Assembly (NCBI RefSeq): GCF_000373265.1
Contig: NZ_KB890765.1
Location: 308,685 to 372,684 of the forward strand
Length of the DNA stretch: 64,000 nt
Source: Pontibacter roseus DSM 17521
Lineage (GTDB): Bacteria > Bacteroidota > Bacteroidia > Cytophagales > Hymenobacteraceae
Direction of reading: 5' to 3'
The notes beneath the pieces are model-generated. The model searched no databases. It was not told where the DNA came from and worked only from the letters and a program-made list of their open reading frames with translations. Shown one piece after another: positions 52,357 to 60,804 of this stretch; positions within the stretch are counted from its first letter, which is position 1, and each line of letters starts with the position of its first letter. The position numbers were made by a program, and so were the translations under genes.

Positions 52357-53186
52357 CAGTTTGTCTTACGGTATACACGGTTGCTTTTGTCTACTGCGGT
52401 ATAGCGGTTGCTAATGCCAGCCATGGCCAATGTTTCTTTTTTGCCCAGCGCCAGGTAGCCCAAGCTGACCAGGCTCTCATCGAATAGGCTGTACACCCGC
52501 TCCTGCAGCACCCGGTTGAAATAAATGAGCACGTTGCGGCACACAATCAGGTGAAACTCATTGAAGGAGGAGTCGGTGGCCAGGTTGTGGGGGTATACCA
52601 CCACGTTCTTCACCAGCGCGGAGTCAAACTTCACGCTGCCGTAGTTGCTGGTGTAGTAGCTGGCGAATTCCTTTTTGCCCCCTGCGGCATAGTAGGCGGC
52701 GGTATAGGCGGGCATGTTGGTTGCCGAAAAAATGCCGGTTTTGGCCTGCTTCAGCACTTTCTGGTTGATGTCGGTGGCGTAGATTTTCGTGCGGCCCAGC
52801 AGACCTTCCTCCTGCAGCAGGATAGCCAGCGAGAAAAGCTCCTCGCCGGTGGAGCAGCCGGCATCCCATACCTTGATGAAAGGGTAGGTAGACAGGATAG
52901 GCAGAACATTCTGGCGCAGCGACAGAAAAAAAGACGGGTCACGGAACATCTCCGTCACGTTCACGGTGATTTCCTGCAGGAAGTTCTCAAAAAAGAAGCT
53001 GTCGCTGAAGAGGTGCCCCCGCAGTTGCTCCAGCGAGTTGAGGTGCTTCTGCGAAAGGAACCGCTTGATACGCCTGTATACCGAGGCCCGCGAATAGCCA
53101 CTGAAGTCGTAGCCGTACTGCTGCTTTATCTCCTCAATCAACGTTTCCACATCCTGCTCAAAATGAGCCTCGTTCTCAAGCTTCAT
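52356..53186 (-). CDS. cheR: CheR-type glutamate methyltransferase
   Basis: A 276-residue enzyme: N-terminal helical CheR_N domain (about 10-70, DFSGYSRASVYRRIKRFL) and SAM-binding domain with VTEMFRDPSFF, the glycine-rich loop WDAGCSTGEELFSLAI, YATDINQKVLKQA and DLIVCRNVLIYFN-like segment EFHLIVCRNVLIYF. It transfers methyl groups from SAM to receptor glutamates. It overlaps the hybrid-kinase gene by 11 bp and cheB by one base, so all four genes are coupled. Confidence 0.92.
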   Translation of the reverse strand: MKLENEAHFEQDVETLIEEIKQQYGYDFSGYSRASVYRRIKRFLSQKHLNSLEQLRGHLFSDSFFFENFLQEITVNVTEMFRDPSFFLSLRQNVLPILSTYPFIKVWDAGCSTGEELFSLAILLQEEGLLGRTKIYATDINQKVLKQAKTGIFSATNMPAYTAAYYAAGGKKEFASYYTSNYGSVKFDSALVKNVVVYPHNLATDSSFNEFHLIVCRNVLIYFNRVLQERVYSLFDESLVSLGYLALGKKETLAMAGISNRYTAVDKSNRVYRKTN

Positions 53187-56100
53187 ACAGCCAGACGCGC
53201 ATCAGGGTAAGCAACTTGTCGGTATCCACCGGTTTGGGTACATAATCAGATGCACCGGCAGCGATGCAGTTCTCCTTGTCTTCTTTCATGGCTTTTGCGG
53301 TGAGCGCGATGATGGGCAGTTGTTTGAAACGAGAATTCTCCCGGATTCGTTTTGTCGCCTCGATGCCGTCCATTTCGGGCATCATCACATCCATCAGCAC
53401 CATGTCGATTTTCTTCTCCGTCTCGAGTTTCTCGAGCGCCTCCTTTCCGTCGTAGGCGGCCACCACCTCCATGCCGTGCAGCTCCAGCAGGCTGCTCAGC
53501 GAGTAGATGTTGCGCACATCATCGTCCACCACCAGCACCTTGCGGCCGCGCAGCACCTCTTCGGGCACATGCAGCTTCATCTTGAACTCATTGCCCGGCG
53601 GCAGCTTCTGGTTGACCTTGTGCAGGAACAACTGTACCTCATCGAGCAGGCGCAGGTACGAGTACTCGTTCTTGATGATGATGGTGTTGGCAAACTGCTT
53701 CAGCTGCGTCTCCTCCTCCTCGCTCAGGTCCTTGCCGGAGTAGATGATGATAGGTATATCCGAGAGGCCGGTCTGCGACTTGATTTTCTTCATCCAGTCG
53801 TAGCCCTTCATGCCCGGCAGGTTGAGGTCCAGGATGATGCAGTCCACCTTCTGGCGGGCCAGCACCTGCTCGGCCTCTTCGGCGGAGTAGGCGGAGGTGG
53901 ACTTGAGGTTGTGCGCCAGCAGCAGCTCTGCCACCGCCTGGTTCTCCACCTCGTTGTCCTCCACGATAAGGATGTTCTCAATGGAGTTGTCTGATATGCC
54001 GGATATGGTGGTGAAGGCTTTGTTGAGCATCTCCAGGGTCACCGGCTTGGGCAGGTACTCTTCGTTATCGGCGTGCTCGCCTATCACGGCTTTGTCATAG
54101 GCCGACATCACGTGCACGTTCACATGGCGCAGCTGCCTGTCCTCGCGCACCTGCTTCAGCACGTCCCAGCCCGACATGTCGGGCAGGTGGATGTCGAGCA
54201 GCATGGCGTCAGGCTTCTGTTGGCGGGCTAGTTGCAGGCCATCCTGGCCGGTATAGGCCTGGTGCACGGTAAAGTTCTTGGCGGCTGCGAAGTCCGCCAG
54301 TATGTCGCTGAAGCCTTTGTCGTCCTCCACAATCAGCACAGAGATGTCCTTTTGGCGCTGGGTGTCCAACTGCTCGAACATGTGGTGCACGGACTCGCTT
54401 CTGCTGGCAGGTATAGCCTGTGCCTGTGGGGCTTGCGTGGCTTTCTTGCCGGCTGAGGCAGGTATGCGGGGCAGGTATAGCGTAAAGGTGCTGCCTTTGC
54501 CCGGCTCGCTCTCCAGCATCAGTTCGCCGCCCAGCAGCGTGGCCAGCTCCTTGCTGATGGTGAGGCCCAACCCGGTACCGCCATACCGGCGGGTGGTGGA
54601 GGTGTCGGCTTGCTGAAAGGCCTCGAACACGACTTCCTGCTTATCCTGGGCTATACCTATACCTGTGTCACGCACGGCAAAGGCGATGACCTCCGGTTGC
54701 TCGCGCAGGTGCTCGGACTTGAACTTCGGACGCTTGGTGACCTGGTAGATGGACAACTCGACTTCGCCGCCCTCGTCGGTGAACTTGATGGCGTTGCCGA
54801 TAAAGTTCTTCAGAATCTGCTCCAGTCGGAAGCGGTCGGTGGTGATGGTGTCGAAGCTGCCCGGGCTATACCTCTCGGTGTAGCGAATGTTCTTGCGGGA
54901 GGCCACCTCCCGGAACATCGGCTCCATGGAGACGTCCTCCAACCTGATTTCGTTAGTCTCCAGCTTCACCATACCTGATTCTATCTTGGACAGGTCGAGT
55001 ATCTCGTTTATCAGCTTGAGCAGGTCGTTGCCGGAGCGGTGTATGATTTGGGCGTGGTCTATCTGTTTCGTCGACAGGGTATTCTCGGCGTTGTCGGCCA
55101 GCAGCCTGGACAGGATGAGAATACTGTTGAGCGGGGTGCGCAGCTCGTGGCTCATGTTGGCCAGGAAGTCGCTCTTGTACTTGCTCACCGTCTCCACCTG
55201 CTGTATCTTCAGTTCAATGGCCTGGCGGGCGTCCTCCAGCGCCTTGTTCTTGGTGTGCAGCGTTTCGTACTGTTCTTCCAGCAGCTGCGCCTTCTCCTCG
55301 AGCTCGACGTTCTTTTCCTGCAGCTCCTCCTGGTTCACGCGCAGTTCCTCTTCCGAGGCCTTCAGCTCGGCGTTCAGCTGGCGCAGTTCTTCCTGCTGCG
55401 TTTCCAGTTCCTCGGCCTGGTTCTGGGTCTCGTAGAGCAGTTCCTGCGTTTGCAGGTGCGCCTTCAGGGTATGCACCATCACGGCTACCCGCTCAGCGGC
55501 TGTGTCCAGGAAGGACTGCTGCAACGGGGTATAGGGCTGGCGGGAGCAGAGCTCAATCGCACCCACGATGTTCCGGCCGAAGTACAGCGGCACGATGATG
55601 ATGGAGGCAGGTGCTATCTCGCTCAAGCCTGTCTTGATTTTGAGGTACTCATCCGGTATGCCTTCCAGTATCTGGCTTTTGCGGTCGCTTACGGCTTTGC
55701 CTACCTTGCCGGCGCCAATGCGGAAGGAGGGAAGCTGCTCTTTGCTGTAGAGCAGGCCATGGCTGGCGGCCGGGGTTAGGTTGTTGCTGTCGCTGTGCAG
55801 GTAGAGGATACCGGCCTCTGAACCGGTGTAGTCGCAGAGATAGGAAATGGCTCTTTCCGTCACCTCATCCAGTGTAATCTCGCTGCCGATGGCGTTGTTC
55901 AGTTCCGAAAGGCCGGTCAGCGTCCAGTTGCGGTTGGCATTGTCGGCGGTGAAACCCTGCAGGTTGTCCCTCATGTCGCGTATGGCGTGGCTCAGCACAT
56001 CCTCCTTGCTCTGCACGGGCACTTCTACATCATACCTGCGTTCGCCTATGGCCTGCGCCACCTGCGACAAGACGACGGTCTTGTTCAGTACACCCTTAAA

Positions 56101-57186
56101 AGAGTCCGCCACGCTGCCTATCTCATCTTTGCTGTTGATGTCAATCACCACATCAGTCGCGCCGAGTCGGATGCGGTCGGCCGCCGTCTTGAGCGATGAG
56201 AGCGAGTAGGAAATCAGGTTGACGATGTAAACGGAAAGCGTGATGGTCAGGCCCAGTATGAGGATAGCTACCACTAGCAGCCCCGCCATGTATTGTTGCT
56301 TGCGGTCGCTTTCGGCTTCAACCTGCTGCCGGATGTTGTCAATCAGGATTTTTTCAATAGACCTGTACTCCTCTATGCTCTGAGTGAACCGGTTGAACGT
56401 CTCAGTGGTGTTATAGGAGGATAGGTTGAGCTCAGGCTTTGCCTCTATGGCCTGTAGCAGGTTGGCAACATGCTTGTAGTTCTGGCTTGTGGTTACTTCC
56501 TGCACCTGCTGCTCGGTTGCCTCGTCAGCATAGTGGCTGAAGGTGGTCAGCGACCTGTTATAGGCGTCTAGTTGCGAGTTTATCTGGGCGTACTCCTGAT
56601 AAGAGAAAGCGCCTTCCTGAATCACCATCATCAGCAGACTCCTGATTCGCCCCAGATGGATTTTAGCCTCCGCCAGGTGCCGCAGACTGGCTAGCTGACG
56701 GCCTATGGTGGCGTTGCCGGTGCCTGTTGCGTTGGCCTCTATCCTGTCGAGGAAGGTGAAAATCAAGCTGGAGGAATAGGACCGGAACTCCTGTACATCG
56801 AGCCTTTCCTGGTCCAGGCCATTCCGGTATTTCTTCAAATCGTTCAGCAGCGCCAAATCAGCGAACTGGCGGCCCGTGTTGTTCAGGAAAACCTTCAGTT
56901 CGCGCTCCATGGCGTCGGTGTTGCTCCGCAGGGCCTTGGCTTGCAGCAGGTAGTTTGTGTTTCCGCCGTCGGCAGCTAGAATGCGCGCCCGCTCTTTCTG
57001 GAAAGCGTGGAGCAAGGCCGATAGCTTGTCCGTTTCCTCGAGTTGGATTGCCTCTCGTTGCAGCTTCTCGTTTTCCTGTACCTCCAACCTGACCGTAGAG
57101 AACACAAGGTATAAAAGCGGGAAGAGCAGCAGGGAGAGCAGGAGCAGGAGCTTGTCTCTTATTTTGAGGTTCTTGATTATGTTCAT
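53176..57186 (-). CDS. Large hybrid sensor kinase (NIT-like/HAMP/GAF/HisKA/HATPase/3xREC)
   Basis: A 1336-residue membrane kinase. Membrane helices at about 12-30 and 301-323 bracket a periplasmic helical domain whose LLHAFQKERARI...LRSNTDAMEREL layout resembles nitrate/nitrite-sensing (NIT) domains. A HAMP (about 318-372) and possibly a second, GAF (about 430-575), then a Glu/Gln-rich coiled coil (577-672). His680 lies in FLANMSHELRTPLNS; the ATPase motifs are FIGNAIKF (795-802), DTGIGI (840-845) and GGTGLGL (869-875). Three receivers follow with Asp998, Asp1120 and Asp1266. First gene of the operon with cheR, cheB and the REC-kinase. The coiled coil is a likely methylation site, by inference. 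Confidence 0.92.
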   Translation of the reverse strand: MNIIKNLKIRDKLLLLLSLLLFPLLYLVFSTVRLEVQENEKLQREAIQLEETDKLSALLHAFQKERARILAADGGNTNYLLQAKALRSNTDAMERELKVFLNNTGRQFADLALLNDLKKYRNGLDQERLDVQEFRSYSSSLIFTFLDRIEANATGTGNATIGRQLASLRHLAEAKIHLGRIRSLLMMVIQEGAFSYQEYAQINSQLDAYNRSLTTFSHYADEATEQQVQEVTTSQNYKHVANLLQAIEAKPELNLSSYNTTETFNRFTQSIEEYRSIEKILIDNIRQQVEAESDRKQQYMAGLLVVAILILGLTITLSVYIVNLISYSLSSLKTAADRIRLGATDVVIDINSKDEIGSVADSFKGVLNKTVVLSQVAQAIGERRYDVEVPVQSKEDVLSHAIRDMRDNLQGFTADNANRNWTLTGLSELNNAIGSEITLDEVTERAISYLCDYTGSEAGILYLHSDSNNLTPAASHGLLYSKEQLPSFRIGAGKVGKAVSDRKSQILEGIPDEYLKIKTGLSEIAPASIIIVPLYFGRNIVGAIELCSRQPYTPLQQSFLDTAAERVAVMVHTLKAHLQTQELLYETQNQAEELETQQEELRQLNAELKASEEELRVNQEELQEKNVELEEKAQLLEEQYETLHTKNKALEDARQAIELKIQQVETVSKYKSDFLANMSHELRTPLNSILILSRLLADNAENTLSTKQIDHAQIIHRSGNDLLKLINEILDLSKIESGMVKLETNEIRLEDVSMEPMFREVASRKNIRYTERYSPGSFDTITTDRFRLEQILKNFIGNAIKFTDEGGEVELSIYQVTKRPKFKSEHLREQPEVIAFAVRDTGIGIAQDKQEVVFEAFQQADTSTTRRYGGTGLGLTISKELATLLGGELMLESEPGKGSTFTLYLPRIPASAGKKATQAPQAQAIPASRSESVHHMFEQLDTQRQKDISVLIVEDDKGFSDILADFAAAKNFTVHQAYTGQDGLQLARQQKPDAMLLDIHLPDMSGWDVLKQVREDRQLRHVNVHVMSAYDKAVIGEHADNEEYLPKPVTLEMLNKAFTTISGISDNSIENILIVEDNEVENQAVAELLLAHNLKSTSAYSAEEAEQVLARQKVDCIILDLNLPGMKGYDWMKKIKSQTGLSDIPIIIYSGKDLSEEEETQLKQFANTIIIKNEYSYLRLLDEVQLFLHKVNQKLPPGNEFKMKLHVPEEVLRGRKVLVVDDDVRNIYSLSSLLELHGMEVVAAYDGKEALEKLETEKKIDMVLMDVMMPEMDGIEATKRIRENSRFKQLPIIALTAKAMKEDKENCIAAGASDYVPKPVDTDKLLTLMRVWLYEA

Positions 57187-57518
57187 CTAGCTAACGTAGG
57201 TTTAGGCAAGGGTATAGCAGCCCACTCGGATTAAACCGCAAGTTAGCAAAACAAGCAGTAATTTGCTTTTTGATTTCAGGAATAGGGTGGAGGTGGATTT
57301 CAGGTATAGGCAGGTTTATTTTCAACCCGATTCAGATGCCCCCCAATATGCTTGCGCGTGGGCCAGAGGAGGTTTTTCTTGTCAGTGTTTCGGGCTTGGC
57401 GCACGGAAGGTTCTGGGTAGAATAATCGAGGTGCAGTGCGTGTGTTTGATAAGCTCAAGCAAGAATGGAGGAGTATATCGTCGGCATTTTGCCAAACTAG
57501 TGGTTTGATTTCTGCGTG
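57187..57518. other. Spacer between the GNAT gene and the hybrid-kinase start
   Basis: About 330 bp with no convincing gene, carrying the likely minus-strand promoter of the signalling operon (not recognised as a consensus box). One GGTATAG motif copy lies at about 57211 and another at about 57303. Confidence 0.5.
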
Positions 57519-58019
57519 TCAACGAGCTGTCTTCAGCTCATATTCCACTTCATCATCGGGCAAGTCCGCTATCTTGATGAAACCAAGCCTCTCCAGAAGT
57601 TGGATGGCTTTGTCGTTTTTTCTGGTTGTTACTGCCCAGATGCGTTTCAGTCCGATGTGGTTTAGTCCGAAGTCAATGGCTAACCGCATGGCATCTGTCA
57701 TAATGCCCAGCCCCTTGAATTGGGGCAACAGTACGCAGCCAAGTTCCCCTTCGCCTTTCTCAAGTCCGCGGTAATAGCCGCAGGTCCCGCTGATGCGGTT
57801 CGTTGCGTTCTCGATGATGCCCCAATGGATTGAATTGCCGTCACGGTAGTCCTGGTTTATTTTATCCTGCATCTCTGCCGCCTGTTCTACCGTAGTCGCC
57901 TGGATGGCATCGTAGAAGGAAATCTCGATGAGGTCTTGGATGTCTGTAGGCAGGATTTGGCGTAAGGTGATTTTGTCACCTGAAAGCGTTGGGAAATTAT
58001 CGTAGGGAGGAAGCTTCAA
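57519..58019 (-). CDS. GNAT N-acetyltransferase, RimJ/RimL-like
   Basis: A 166-residue GNAT protein of the Acetyltransf_3 type: TLRQILPTDIQDLIEISFYDA at the start, ISGTCGYYRGLEKGEGELGCVLL, then the acetyl-CoA region GLGIMTDAMRLAIDFGLN and RIWAVTTRKNDKAIQLLERLGF. Relatives acetylate N-termini of ribosomal proteins or small molecules. Target not predictable. First of a run of small minus-strand genes extending to 60.5 kb. Confidence 0.85.
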   Translation of the reverse strand: MKLPPYDNFPTLSGDKITLRQILPTDIQDLIEISFYDAIQATTVEQAAEMQDKINQDYRDGNSIHWGIIENATNRISGTCGYYRGLEKGEGELGCVLLPQFKGLGIMTDAMRLAIDFGLNHIGLKRIWAVTTRKNDKAIQLLERLGFIKIADLPDDEVEYELKTAR

Positions 58020-58054
58020 GTTGTCTGTTTTAGGTTATCTGCAGTGACGGAGCC

Positions 58055-58429
58055 TCATGAGGTCAGTGAGCCGCGCAGAATTTTCTCTATCTTTCTGCCC
58101 TTCGCCAACTCATCCACCAACTTGTCCAGATACCGGACCTGCTGGGTCAACGCATCCTCAATCTCTTCCACACGATACCCGCAAATCACGCCGGTGATGA
58201 GGTGGGCCTTGGGGTTTAGCGAAGCCTGTTGGAAGAACACTTCAAACGTGACATTTTGGTCTATCAATTCTTGCAGCTTCCTGTCATCGAAACCTGTCAA
58301 CCATGCTATGACCTGATGCAGCTCTTCTTTCGTTCTGCCTTTCTTCTCTACTTTTTGCAGATACAGAGGATAGACCGAGGCGAAGGTCATTTTCGCAAAG
58401 CGCTGTTGGTGGGTAAGGGTGTTTTTCAT
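58055..58429 (-). CDS. DUF2200 family protein
   Basis: A 124-residue soluble protein. It starts THQQRFAKMTFASVYPLYLQKVEKKGRTKEEL and contains VIAWLTGFDD and ICGYRVEEIEDALTQQVRYLDKLVDELAKGRKIEKILR, the hallmark pattern of DUF2200. Function unknown. A domain often met in gene-cassette-like settings, which agrees with its place next to attC-like hairpins. Confidence 0.85.
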   Translation of the reverse strand: MKNTLTHQQRFAKMTFASVYPLYLQKVEKKGRTKEELHQVIAWLTGFDDRKLQELIDQNVTFEVFFQQASLNPKAHLITGVICGYRVEEIEDALTQQVRYLDKLVDELAKGRKIEKILRGSLTS

Positions 58430-58523
58430 ACTTGTATTTTAGCGTGTGCGGTTGTTGGCTTGAGGGTAGCGTAGCGTATAAAACAGTGCGAGCTGACGAG
58501 CTAGATTGTCCGCAGGATAACCG

Positions 58524-58592
58524 GCGCAACAAGCGAGCAAGGACTCTCGAATTGAGACCAAATTAAGCATTGTTTTTTATATACTGTTGGGC
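58524..58592. other. attC-like element A
   Basis: GCGCAAC (58524-58530) and GTTGGGC (58586-58592) pair at six of seven positions. GTTGGGC fits the integron core GTTRRRY. It lies 11 bp past the stop of the lipoprotein gene at 58603. The inner arms are not clear. Confidence 0.35.
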
Positions 58593-58602
58593 GTAGGTTT
58601 GG

Positions 58603-58968
58603 CTATTCGTACATCTGGAAAGTTACCGTGCTGCTGGTTTTAGCTATACCATAATTGGCTTCATCCCGGAAATTCACCACACCTGATTTTATCTTTTCCT
58701 TGCCTTCTCTAAGTTCCTGCGCTAGCTTTCCGATTTCTCGAGAAATATATTCTTTTTTCGCTGGACTGTAATCATCAAATTTTGGGTCAGTAAGTGATAC
58801 AGTCAATTCATTCTTGTTTTTGATGTTTACTTCGACTTTCTCGGTTTCATATTTTTCAGATATAGATTCTTTTAGTCGATTCAAGTATTTAAATTCTCCT
58901 GTCATTTCTGAACAGCTGAATAAGGAAATTAGGAGAATCGTCAGGATTGCGGAAGTACACTTTTTCAT
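58603..58968 (-). CDS. Small putative lipoprotein of unknown function
   Basis: A 121-residue protein with lipoprotein signal (ILLISLFSC, Cys at residue 19). The mature part is highly charged (KYETEKVEVNIKNKNELTV, YISREIGKLAQELREGKEKIKSG) with no known domain. AT-rich against its neighbours. One of three such small genes in a row, each followed at once by a hairpin of attC-like form. Confidence 0.65.
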   Translation of the reverse strand: MKKCTSAILTILLISLFSCSEMTGEFKYLNRLKESISEKYETEKVEVNIKNKNELTVSLTDPKFDDYSPAKKEYISREIGKLAQELREGKEKIKSGVVNFRDEANYGIAKTSSTVTFQMYE

Positions 58969-59012
58969 GGGTGTGGTTTTGGTTTATCATTAAAGATTTT
59001 TTGGAATTATGT

Positions 59013-59062
59013 CCAACGTGCTGGGCTTTGCCATGGGGAATCTACGGTAAAGGTGTAGTTAG
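59013..59062. other. attC-like element B
   Basis: Outer arms CCAAC (59013-59017) and GTTAG (59058-59062) pair at four of five positions. Inner arms CTTTGCC (59026-59032) and GGTAAAG (59046-59052) pair with one G-T wobble. The left spacer is 8 nt, the right 5 nt. It starts 13 bp past the stop of the gene at 59075. Confidence 0.4.
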
Positions 59063-59074
59063 CAATGAATTTTA

Positions 59075-59503
59075 TCAATCTGGATAAACTTCCATATTCT
59101 GAAGCATAAATTCATATAGCCCTAGTTGCTCAGAATTTAATACATCTTCACTATTTATCGAAACTACAACCATAGCATTTCCTAATGAGAAAATTTTCCA
59201 TAACCATTTATTTTCTCCCTTTTTAAATGTTGCTTCAATCTTGATACCTTCTCCAAATTCACCAAGCTTCAGTTCTGATGTTAGCTCGTAGCTGGATGTT
59301 ATACCGGATAAGAACTGTTCAATCACTGTTGCGTCAGCTTCACCTTCTACTTCGTATCCACTAATTGTCATTGTGCTGTTTCCATCATTAGGTGAGATAG
59401 TGACTATACTATCTTCATCTTCATGCAGCTCGTAGTTTTTAGGATAATAAATCAAATATCTTCCAGTCTGTGGGATAAACTGTACCAGTTCTACTTGAGC
59501 CAT
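59075..59503 (-). CDS. Small cytoplasmic protein of unknown function
   Basis: A 142-residue protein without signal peptide: VELVQFIPQTGRYLIYYPKNYEL, then a beta-rich middle (TMTISGYEVEGEAD) and KWLWKIFSLGNAMVVVSINSEDVL. The pattern resembles small beta-sheet proteins of the DUF3805/PsbP-like kind, but no firm family was recognised. AT-rich, in the row of small genes between attC-like hairpins B and C. Confidence 0.6.
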   Translation of the reverse strand: MAQVELVQFIPQTGRYLIYYPKNYELHEDEDSIVTISPNDGNSTMTISGYEVEGEADATVIEQFLSGITSSYELTSELKLGEFGEGIKIEATFKKGENKWLWKIFSLGNAMVVVSINSEDVLNSEQLGLYEFMLQNMEVYPD

Positions 59504-59543
59504 TTTACAGATTTGATGAAACTTTCATGATTATAATTATTTG

Positions 59544-59605
59544 CCAACGTGCTCGTGCAGCCGATGGGCGAGGCGAAGCCAAGCATAAAGGCTGAACTGT
59601 GTTGG
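59544..59605. other. attC-like element C
   Basis: Outer arms CCAAC (59544-59548) and GTTGG (59601-59605) pair perfectly; inner arms CAGCC (59558-59562) and GGCTG (59590-59594) pair perfectly, with 9 and 6 nt spacers and a further small stem within. It starts 7 bp past the stop of the lipoprotein gene at 59612. Confidence 0.45.
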
Positions 59606-59611
59606 TGGAAG

Positions 59612-60067
59612 TTATTCTTTTTCTGACTTCACTCTACTAATGTTCTCCAACTTTGCTATTATCTCTGCATCAAAGCGATTTAAGATTCTCTTCTTTTCAG
59701 ATGCATCAAATGAGTCTTCCAGTTGCCAAGCTTTACCGTTATTTACAGCCCTGATGGCTATTGCTGAAGTTTGGGTGTTATCTTTCGGAATCAAGGTTAT
59801 AAAATACATTTCTTCTGGTTCGCTGCTGAAGTAGAAGATTCTGCCGTTCAGAAAGTCATACCCTCTTTCTTCCCAATTATCAAGTTCCTCCCATTTAGCG
59901 GGTAATAAATATTCTGGATGCTGAGCTAACAGAGTGTCTATGGCATTTTCTAATCTTGTTTCTGTTATTGGGAATGTTCTCTCTTCGAAACTACCCAAAG
60001 TACCAGCACCCATAGAACAACTGGCTAAACTATAAAGCAAGAAAGTGTAGAGTATTAGCTTCTTCAT
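59612..60067 (-). CDS. Putative lipoprotein of unknown function
   Basis: A 151-residue protein from MKKLILYTFLLY, chosen over an ATG 18 bp upstream because it gives a clean lipobox (YSLASC, Cys17). The mature part is rich in Glu and aromatic residues (WEELDNWEERGYDFLNGRIF, EEMYFITLIP) with no known domain. AT-rich. The third of the small genes flanked by attC-like hairpins. Confidence 0.65.
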   Translation of the reverse strand: MKKLILYTFLLYSLASCSMGAGTLGSFEERTFPITETRLENAIDTLLAQHPEYLLPAKWEELDNWEERGYDFLNGRIFYFSSEPEEMYFITLIPKDNTQTSAIAIRAVNNGKAWQLEDSFDASEKKRILNRFDAEIIAKLENISRVKSEKE

Positions 60068-60081
60068 AAATTTTATTACCA

Positions 60082-60117
60082 CCAACTACCTCGAAAGCGT
60101 GAACATACAGTTATTGG
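60082..60117. other. Possible attC-like element D
   Basis: CCAAC (60082-60086) with GTTATTGG (60110-60117), between mgsA and the lipoprotein gene. Short and only partly paired; the weakest of the four elements in this region. Confidence 0.25.
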
Positions 60118-60151
60118 CACTATATGCGGAGTATACTTTTCGTCGTTATAC

Positions 60152-60526
60152 CTACTCTCTGCTTTCCCGCTCCAGCACAATCAAGTCAGCGGAGGCGCGG
60201 TTTAGGGCGATGGGGATGTTGTTGAGCACCGCCGTGCGGATGAGCGTCTGGATGTCGTGCTCGTGGCCGTGTGGGGTCTCCACGTCGATAAAGAAAATCA
60301 CCTTCTGGATTTGACCCTGGAGCAGCCGGGCAGCCAGCAGAATGTCCCCGCCGCTGGGGCCATGTCCGAAGGGCTCTATGTTCATGTCGAGCAGCTCGTT
60401 GATGAGTTTCGAGGTGTTGCTGGTGCCTACGAGTTTGTACTGGCGCAGCGCCTGCTGGTTTTCCTTCACCCAGTTCAGCAACTCTGTTTTCTTGTTGTTG
60501 TGGGCAATCAATGCGATGGTTATCAT
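60152..60526 (-). CDS. mgsA: Methylglyoxal synthase
   Basis: A 124-residue protein matching MgsA end to end (usual 130-150): IALIAHNNKKTELLNWV, then LVGTSNTSKLI, the phosphate-binding loop GHGPSGGDILLAARL with the catalytic Asp61 (most members read SGPLGGD), VIFFIDVETPHGHEHD and IPIALNRASADLI. It converts dihydroxyacetone phosphate to methylglyoxal and phosphate, a bypass used under phosphate shortage. The loop variant SGGD and ILLAA for QQIGA are slightly unusual, so activity is likely but not certain. Confidence 0.85.
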   Translation of the reverse strand: MITIALIAHNNKKTELLNWVKENQQALRQYKLVGTSNTSKLINELLDMNIEPFGHGPSGGDILLAARLLQGQIQKVIFFIDVETPHGHEHDIQTLIRTAVLNNIPIALNRASADLIVLERESRE

Positions 60527-60735
60527 ACAGTATAAGGTATAGATGGCGACTACACAGACAAGAGGTAGCCGTTGGTGCTAGTGAAGATAGCGTTTTCCAG
60601 ATAAAAGAACCGCATCTGCTCTCAAAAGATTGAAAACGTGTTTCTCAGTCGTTGGCGCTGGGGTTATGCCATACCTTGCCAGGGAGGCACCGGATAGTTT
60701 CTGCAATGGATGCACCGCCATGTGTTGCCCATCAA

Positions 60736-60782
60736 AAAGCCCTGTGCCTCTCCCTTACCAGGTGGAAGAAGCACAGGGCTTT
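60736..60782 (-). terminator. Terminator downstream of threonine synthase
   Basis: AAAGCCCTGTGC (60736-60747) pairs perfectly with GCACAGGGCTTT (60771-60782). On the minus strand TTTTTGAT follows, about 25 bp after the thrC stop. The 60527-60735 stretch beside it shows no gene. Confidence 0.85.
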
Positions 60783-60804
60783 GAAAGGTATAGCCCGTCT
60801 GCGT

